From: Chenopodium formosanum | Taxonomy: Eukaryota > Streptophyta > Magnoliopsida > Caryophyllales > Amaranthaceae | Reading direction: 5' to 3' | DNA length: 64,000 nt | NCBI GenBank assembly: GCA_024500155.1 | Contig: CM044869.1 | Coordinates: 33,540,501 to 33,604,500, forward strand | Shown here: positions 57,640-64,000 of the stretch, piece after piece | Position numbering within the stretch: position 1 is the stretch's first letter | Layout: each line of letters opens with the position of its first letter | The notes under the pieces: model-generated | The model's database searches: none | Told to the model about the DNA's origin: nothing | The model's input: the letters and a program-made list of their open reading frames with translations, nothing else | Made by a program: the position numbers and the translations under genes

Positions 57640-58474
57640 ACAACCGCCCCCGCCTTAACAATTCGCTCTAGATGGTTGTAACCAAGAGGAATATCAATGT
57701 GATCACCTGATTTCTAGGGACAGAGTTCATCTAACCGTTCTTCGGTCACTGATTGCTATTTCTTCTCCTTCTTCACCTCCACCAGCTTGTCAGCTTTTTG
57801 TTTCTTTTCGACTACTAGTGGGGCTGGGTCGGGATCCTTGACATCGTCAAGGTCTATTGGCTCCTCTCTCTAGCTGGCTGCGGCCATAGTAGATTTGACG
57901 TATGAGAGGTAACACTCTCGAGACGTCTGTTGATCTTCGCTTGAGGAGCCAACAGTTGCATCATCCCTTTCATATTTCAGCAGCATGAAGGACGGGATAA
58001 TAACCGCCTTGGATTCGTTCAAAGTTGACCGGCCCAAATGATGTTATAGGCGGTCAACTCCTCAACGACCAAGAACTTGATGACCAGGTGGCGTCCTTCC
58101 CTTTTCTCCCCCAGCCGGATAGGTAATTCAATCTTGCTAACTAGGTACACCACTCCAGCTCCAAATCTAACTAAGGGATGGGTGACTGGGTGCATGATGC
58201 TTGGCTTGTAATTGAGTTTCTTCAAGCACTTGTAAATTATGAGATTAGAGGAGCTACCCGTGTCTATAAGGATCCGACCAACCAATTGGTTGGTGACCTT
58301 ACATTCAATGTAAACCGTGTCATCATGCTGCCGGCGAACGCTGCCCCTGTCCTTCTCAGTGATGAGGACGTCTGGGAAGGTATCGATGGCAGACGCCTGC
58401 CCCTCATCAACAGCATGGATCATCTTTTTTAGATGATCCTTGGTGCCCCGGATGATCGGGCAACCACTCGCCAA
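57640..58474 (-). pseudogene. Element A aspartic protease and linker
   Basis: The protease cleaves the polyprotein. The frame 58474-58019 shows the active-site box RILIDTGSSSNLI, the flap-side VRFGAGVVYL and ELTAYNIIWAGQL, the ALG-like second box in degraded form (usually NxILGRPxL). Upstream MASGCPIIRGTKDHLKKM matches the gag-protease hinge of Tat elements. Beyond 58019 the linker continues in other frames with stops. Confidence 0.82.
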
Positions 58475-60264
58475 TCTGCCTGCTATAGTGTAGATCGACT
58501 CTTTGTTAGTGTCCGAACTGCTAGCAGGAAAGTCTTGGACAACTGTCCAAGATTCATCTAATAGTCGCTTTGGACTTCAAGATGTAAGATATCAACACCC
58601 CCTTGTCAGCTAAATGGTCCAACGTCCGCTTGAGGCTATCGCAGTCGTTGGTGTCATTGCTGACTTCCTTATGAAAGTAGCTGTATTTATTTTTATTTCG
58701 TGACTGAACGAAAATCTTCATTGGAGTTAGCTTTTCAATGGCCAGCCGGTCCTTTATCTCCATGAGGATGGAGTAGCAGTCTTTATTAAACTCGTACCTT
58801 AGAACGTACGGTTTAAATTCTTTCTTTTTTCTTCTGAGTCGGCTGATCAGATTCATCAACCGCCCAGACTTCTATCCTCTTTTTTCTCTCTTCAGCTTTA
58901 TGAGCCGGCTGAGTAGACCGACTCTCCTTTTATTTGTCAGACTTTTTATAGTATGACAGATTGCTGGACGAGCAGAGGTCGGTGGCTTGAATAAAGCTCT
59001 CCGCCTCCATCAATGCCTTTTGGAGGGTGAAGACCCTCTTCCTGACGAGGTCAAACTTAAAGGTTGACCCGTCCTTCAGACCCTTGAAGAAGTCTATGTA
59101 GGCTACCTTGTCAGACAGTCTTTGATTCTAGATTCTTACCAGATTGAACCGCCTAACGCAGGAGCGGAGTCCTTCCCTCTCTCTCCCTGCCATATGGTGC
59201 TTAAGTCGTAAATTGTTTTCTTGGCAGGGATGTTCATTGAGAAGTTTGAAGCAAACAAGAAAGAAAACCTCTTGAAGCTGTCAATATATCCGACTGTCAA
59301 GTTGTCAAACCATTGTTGGGTTATGCCCTATAAGGTAGCCGAAAAGCATCGGCACCACATAGCATCATCCAACCCTTACATGTGCATAAGGTTGGTGTAG
59401 GTCATGAGGTGATCCTCGGGGTTGGTGGTACTATCATAGGCACCAACCAAGACATTCTTAACCTTGACCAGCTGTGCCTCCTTGGTTATTTTCGTAGTGA
59501 ACGCAGAGGTTTGTTCACCAAGTCTGAGCAGTCGGAGCTTCCAGTCTAGGGGCTAGACATTGTGTGCCACTTGTCCTCCAAAGAGGGCCAGTTGCATGAA
59601 CGGTGGGATATATTGCCCGTATGGGATCTAAGGCATTTACGGGACTAACCTAATCATCTGAGGGCCGGTATGGACGGACTTGCCGCCTGTATAGCTCTCA
59701 TGCAAGGAATGAGAATTCCTTGAGGAGGTATTTTTGAAGCTTTCTAGGAAGCTCGATGTAGAGGCTAACTCAGACAATTACTGGGTCCTGTTATGCTCGA
59801 TGATGTGTCGAGCATTAGGATCTTGGACCAGTCAATGGAAAGTGTGACTTCTCTTTTTGATGCGGAGTAGGCTGCCTGTCTCTGACTGGCTTTCTCCTCT
59901 CAGCTTAAGGAGTCTTCTGGGCCGACTGACCCTTGCTAGAGCTAACGTTCCTTTTGTTGATCAGGTCCTTGATTTCACCCTTGAAACTTGTCATGAATTT
60001 CATGAGTTCGTCTCGAGTAACTGCAGCCGGACCACTTGAAGTCTAGTTTTCCCCGGGCGATGGTCCAGTAGACTTACTAGGACCTGCTTCATTGTTGCTC
60101 CGTTCTAGTCTATCTCTGGGACGGATACGCTTAGAGATGAGTGACCCATCAGGGGCCACATAGGTTTTGACTTCACAGTCGTTGTCTGTATCATGGTCTG
60201 TATAGACCTCCCCATCGGCTCTTGGTTGGTTGGGTTCAGGCGGTGGTATAGACTCCTGAACCAT
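58475..60264 (-). pseudogene. Element A gag, degenerate
   Basis: Gag forms the particle that packages the RNA. The start is MVQESIPPPEPNQPRADG (60264), a Pro- and acid-rich leader that ends at a stop at 60043. The capsid-like core is readable near 59430-59220 with interruptions: AYDSTTNPEDHLMTYTNLMH, DDAMWCRCFSATL, QQWFDNLTVGYIDSFKRF and LFASNF, the classical retrotransposon gag pattern. Several stops and frame changes. The part nearest the protease (58859-58554) is basic, FVQSRNKNKYSYFHKE. No zinc knuckle is clear. Confidence 0.78.
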
Positions 60265-60277
60265 CTTACAAGTACTC

Positions 60278-60295
60278 TCCCCACAGACGGCGCCA
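60278..60295 (-). other. Primer-binding site of element A
   Basis: The minus strand reads TGGCGCCGTCTGTGGGGA two bases inside the 5' LTR. The TGGCGCC core is the 3' end complement used by many plant gypsy elements. Confidence 0.75.
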
Positions 60296-60297
60296 AA

Positions 60298-60797
60298 TGT
60301 TTTAGGTGCTTTCTAGTCCCTCGGGAGAGTTAAAACACCAAGACTAGTCCGGCGCGGCCTGTACCTGCAAAACACGGAGACTCCGAGTTGTAGGAGATGT
60401 GCCGCCGACAATCAAGTTAGTATCTGTCAAAGAGAGTAAGACATGCGGAAAAAGTGAAAAGTGAGATGCTCTTGGATTCCGAGATCAGGTAAATTCTCTA
60501 ATGTAAGAGATGTGTGTATGCTGTAATAATTGAACGTGTCCTTAAAAAGAGGGAGATCTCCCTATTTATAGGGTCATCGGGAATTGTGCCCCTCCCTAGT
60601 TTACAGGAAACCTAGAACTGATGGGCTGTGCCGCATTGCGGCTTTCTCGGGGTTTAGGCCGTAAAGGCCGCCTTTTTCCCAACATTCTTGGCGGGGCACA
60701 TGTTGAACGGAGATTGGTCTATTTTTGACCTCTCTAAAGGTGACACGTGTCACCCTCTTATTGGGCCACTTGGTATGGGTATTTTTTACCCAAAACA
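60298..60797 (-). repeat. 5' LTR of element A
   Basis: Same length class as the 3' copy (500 against 499 bp). It has intact TGTTTTGGG...CCTAAAACA ends on the minus strand and is followed, two bases on, by the PBS. Confidence 0.9.
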
Positions 60798-61437
60798 ATA
60801 AACACTCACCCACCTTATTACTTGTTAATGTGGTGGAGGTTCCCGAACAAGAAGGAGTCTATAAGTGTTCTAAATGAAGATCTAGCAAGGAAAATAGGTA
60901 AATTCCCTAGCACTTAGATCAATCACCTTTTCTTTTCTTATTTAAATAACCCTTAATTAATTAATTAGTGTTTTTTATCACCCAAAATAATCTTTTAATT
61001 AATTAATTTCACATAGTATTCTTTCGTTAATCAAAGAGTAGAAATTGAATAATTAATTGTTGTTTGATCACCTAAGCCGAGGTGAATCTTGTTTATTTAT
61101 TGTTCTTTTCACGATTATTTATTAAACAAAAAATAACGAATTTTACAATGTAATTCCTACGTGATTAATGCTTGTAAATAAAATCAACTAACTTAGTCTT
61201 AGGTATCACGTTGCATATATTGTTTGGTGATGAAATTGTGAAAATAGAAGAGCTGGTAGAGGCCGCACTAGGGCTAGAAGAGCAATTCCCCCCTAAAGGA
61301 AAAGTTATTTTAGTACCCTTGCTCCCAAACCCATTTCTGGTACAAGTAGACCAATTTGGGCATGGGTAAACTAATGATTCGTGCTAAATATCCCTTGAAC
61401 TCTACTTTGGAAGAAGGCATGAACGAGGTTTATGAGT
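60798..61437 (+). repeat. Right part of the split plus-strand LTR-like unit
   Basis: Continuation of 8437-9077 after the element A insertion. It ends CCTAAAACTCA and is followed by TTGGCGACTCC (61438), the same end and PBS-like motif as the minus-strand unit at 6285. The two parts add up to about 1.28 kb. No coding frame. Confidence 0.4.
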
Positions 61438-61904
61438 TTTCCTAAAACTCATTGGCGACTCCTTACTAGCTTCTTACAAAAAAGCATAATAATAGGATCA
61501 ACTCTAATTCAAGGTCCCCCAAACAGTTAGGAATTCAAGTCCTAATACACCCTAACAAGTGTAAAGTTCTAGGATTTTAAAGGGCCATGGGCATAAAGGA
61601 GAAGGATCCCCTATGATGATCACACCCTCCTTACAGTATCAGAAGTTTTTCTGATGCTGTGTATAAAAGTAGTTTTAGTTTCCTGTTTATGTTCTGTTTT
61701 TGTTTGATTCTGTTTTTTTTTTATGTTTTGTTCTGCTTTGTTTGTTCTAGTTATTTTTGTTTTTGATTTTCTAGTTTTGATTTCTTTGTGTGTTTATTTT
61801 CTTTCAATAAATTAAAAATACAAAAATATGTAATTCTATGTTATTTAACTTTCCTTAGAAGTTTGCTAAATTTTTCATCATCAAAAATGGAGAAAAAACT
61901 GAAG
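61438..61904. other. Non-coding DNA after the split LTR, with PBS-like start and hairpin
   Basis: Begins TTGGCGACTCC (61438-61448), PBS-like for the preceding LTR unit. A hairpin ACAGTATCAGAA / TTCTGATGCTGT (61633-61644, 61649-61660, one G-T pair) is followed directly by GTATAAAAG. The rest is T-rich without a frame. Confidence 0.35.
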
Positions 61905-63182
61905 CTTAAGAGTTTTGGTGATGATGAACACAAAGAGCGAACCTCAGTTAATAAGAATTCTCTAAGTGTTATAATTAGAACAGGTAAAGTAGACTTTGAA
62001 AGTGGAAGAGTAACCTAACTATGAAGACTCAAGGAGATTCCAAGGAAATTTAAAAAAGATAGAAGAAGAGTTCTCTTACAAGAACTAGCAGAGTTCCCTA
62101 ACAAGAACTTGAAGAAAACAAGTTTAGAAGCTTAACTTGGTCTGCGTTGAAGACATCAAGTTCCACAAGAACTTGGCCTGCGATGTTTCAGCTAAGAGCT
62201 GAAGAACAAGTGACAACAGGAACTTAGTTCTGGACTGCGTGAAGCCCAAGTATCTTGGAATACAATATTTGACGAGGCAATTTAGTTTTGTCAAGTTTAT
62301 ATTCTTTAGAATTGCTGTAAATATGATTGGCAGGATTATATATGAAATCCATTAGAAACGTGACAAAAGCTTGGCAAGCATAAAATAGGAAAATTTATAA
62401 AAGATAAGTTTTAAATTATGAAAAGATTTTTTAAAAGATTTTATTTTGTAAAATCTTGTTTTAAAAGATTTTATTCTCTTCATATTCTTTTCATTGATAA
62501 GTTTTCTAAAAAGATTTTCTTCTAAAAGATTTACACAAACCGTGTTTTATGAATTATGGTAGTTTTACATTTCTATCTTTTGAAAAACCCTATTTTTTAT
62601 ACCTGCTAGTCTCGTATAAATAGTAGAATTCACATTTCACATTTCTTTATGAGTTTATGCGTGAAGAATTCGAAGAGTTCTTAATTGTGTAAGTTTGCCA
62701 AGTCCATACTTTGTCATATTAGTTTCGAATTTCATGTGTAGCTTTCCTTTCATATACTATAGTTCAAGTATTTGTATCGGTTGGGATTTTGGGTGAGTGA
62801 ATTATATCTTTGCATACAGTATCGTAGGCTTCGAGGTTGAAGCTGAGTGAGATAGTACTCAGGGAGTACGAGTGAATCTAAGTCAGGGACTTAGGTTAGG
62901 TAGAACAGGGTTCTAGTGTGTAGCAAGTTCAATCTAGAACTTGTGAGTCTATGTCTTATTATAATATGTTGGAATCTATGTGTTTACCCTATTATAGTGA
63001 ATTGGTTTGGTGTTTAAAATCCCTTAGAGGGTCGAGGTTTTACTTCCAGTTTGGCCCTTGAAGGTTTCCTCGTAAGTCCATTGCAAGTTCCTTTACATTT
63101 TGTTTTACATTCCGCAAAAATAGACAATAGGAACTCACATACAATTCACCCCCCTCTTATAGTGTTCATCCCAACTAACACA
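61905..63182 (+). repeat. Probable Copia-like solo LTR
   Basis: Begins near TTTTGGTGATGATGAACAC and ends TTCACCCCCCTCTTATAGTG followed by CCAACTAACA, a combination common in plant Copia (SIRE-type) LTRs. A TATA box, GTATAAATAGTAG, lies at about 62617-62629, some 550 bp before the end. No coding frame. Exact ends and target duplication could not be fixed, and no second copy exists in the window. Confidence 0.4.
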
Positions 63183-64000
63183 CAAAATCATTTACATGTA
63201 CCAATCCCTTTACCTTTCAAGTAATAAATGATAAAGAATATATTTCTCATTTCATTGGAGACCATCTGTTTAAACATAAATATAAATAAATCACTTCAAT
63301 AAACACATGAATACTATTCGACATGAGTAATTCAAATAAAAACTCAATGAATTCCATGAAAATATATATGTATAAATCAACATGTACAACTTAAGATGAC
63401 TCAACTATGTGCATCAAAACTTCAAAATTTCGGACCTCCCATCACCTCTCAAATAATAAAACTCAAAAAATTCCTTCCTCATATTATCAATCATTTTTAT
63501 CTTGTTTACACATGTAAATTATCAATTCAGTGGTATTTCACATAAGCAACACAACTTATAAATTCTATTTGCATAAAGCAATACATAATTCAATAATAAA
63601 CCAAGTATAACTCAAGATCACCCAACCATGGGCAATAGCTCAAAAATTTCAGACATATGACCATACACTAAGGTGTTTTAACACCAACTTTAATGCACAC
63701 ATAATCACACACCCAAGTTTCAAATAATTTCAATTCTTTTTGTTTTCTAAAATAATAATAATGTACTTGAGTCATGATATAAGACGGTCGAGCCCATGTC
63801 TTCCAGGAAAGTTACCTACAGCGTCAAGGCGAGCCTTTCTAGACAGGGAGGCGTGCCCATTATAGGCCGTCGTAGAGAACCCGAACTTCCTTTTCTCAAT
63901 CATCTTTCTACAAATAAGAATATAGTTTATAAAAATAAGCTTTTGACTTTACACACAAATACGAAACTCTATCCTATATGCCCTCTTAAGTCTACCCTCA
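63183..64000. other. A+T-rich DNA, nothing recognised
   Basis: No credible frame. A more G+C-rich patch at 63780-63890 (GGTCGAGCCCATGTC, GGCGTGCCCATTATAGG) stands out but matches nothing I know. Confidence 0.4.

Larger units (their letters stand above)
9078..60797 (-). mobile_element. Element A: Tat-lineage Ty3/gypsy retrotransposon hosting a nest of insertions
   Basis: Two similar LTRs (9078-9576 and 60298-60797) bound the unit. A near-perfect 5-bp target duplication (CTAAA 9073-9077, ATAAA 60798-60802), a PBS at 60278-60295 and minus-strand gag, protease, RT, RNase H, second RNase H and integrase in that order identify a gypsy element. The second RNase H and the antisense gene between integrase and 3' LTR are hallmarks of the Tat lineage (Grande-type). 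It contains element C (11886-49571) and two solo LTRs (53588-55231, 55585-57057), leaving about 11 kb of its own. Many stops and about 14% LTR divergence on the part I compared make it the oldest layer. Confidence 0.88.

Noticed and set aside
1..64000. CRISPR array, tRNA or rRNA genes, bacterial operon signals
   Set aside because: No regularly spaced identical repeats, no cloverleaf or rRNA-like sequence recognised, and codon and repeat content is that of plant nuclear DNA.

Overview
The window looks like nuclear DNA of a flowering plant, most likely a eudicot. It is A+T-rich, has no dense gene set and is filled by nested LTR retrotransposons of typical plant lineages: Athila-like and Tat-like Ty3/gypsy, and probably one Copia-like solo LTR. 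It also holds a plant-type mariner transposon and a broken, intron-containing plant-mobile-domain (PMD) gene. The species cannot be named from the sequence. I see no intact host gene, rRNA, tRNA or CRISPR.

Left flank (1-9077): a degenerate six-exon PMD gene on the minus strand (342-2257), a dead mariner element with 30-bp inverted repeats (2678-4783), and two head-to-head LTR-like units. One (about 6286-8062) is on the minus strand. The other (from 8437) is on the plus strand and was later split by the big insertion, so that it resumes at 60798-61437.

Central nest (9078-60797): the outer unit, element A, is an old Tat-lineage gypsy element on the minus strand with 500-bp LTRs, degenerate gag-pol with a second RNase H, and an antisense, intron-containing gene between integrase and the 3' LTR. 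Two solo LTRs with perfect target duplications interrupt its reverse transcriptase. Element C (11886-49571, Athila-like, RT to integrase missing) is inserted in A's antisense gene. Element D (12350-23936) is inserted in C's 3' LTR, and element E (28618-42603), the best-preserved copy, in C's ATHILA gene. All four are on the minus strand. LTR-to-LTR divergence counted by eye on short stretches (A about 14%, C about 9%, D about 6%, E about 3-4%) gives the same order of insertion as the nesting.

Right flank (60798-64000): the rest of the split LTR, a PBS-like site, a probable Copia-like solo LTR (about 61905-63182) and A+T-rich DNA without recognised features.

The most interesting signals are non-coding and shared by the Athila-like elements. 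(i) A CpG-rich array of short alternating purine/pyrimidine motifs lies just upstream of the TATA box in each LTR family and is repeated, in the same family-specific spelling, between integrase and the ATHILA gene. There it is followed by a CT-rich leader and a conserved GTATAAT splice-donor-like site. (ii) A pair of stem-loops with compensatory changes lies in the long 3' region of C, D and E.
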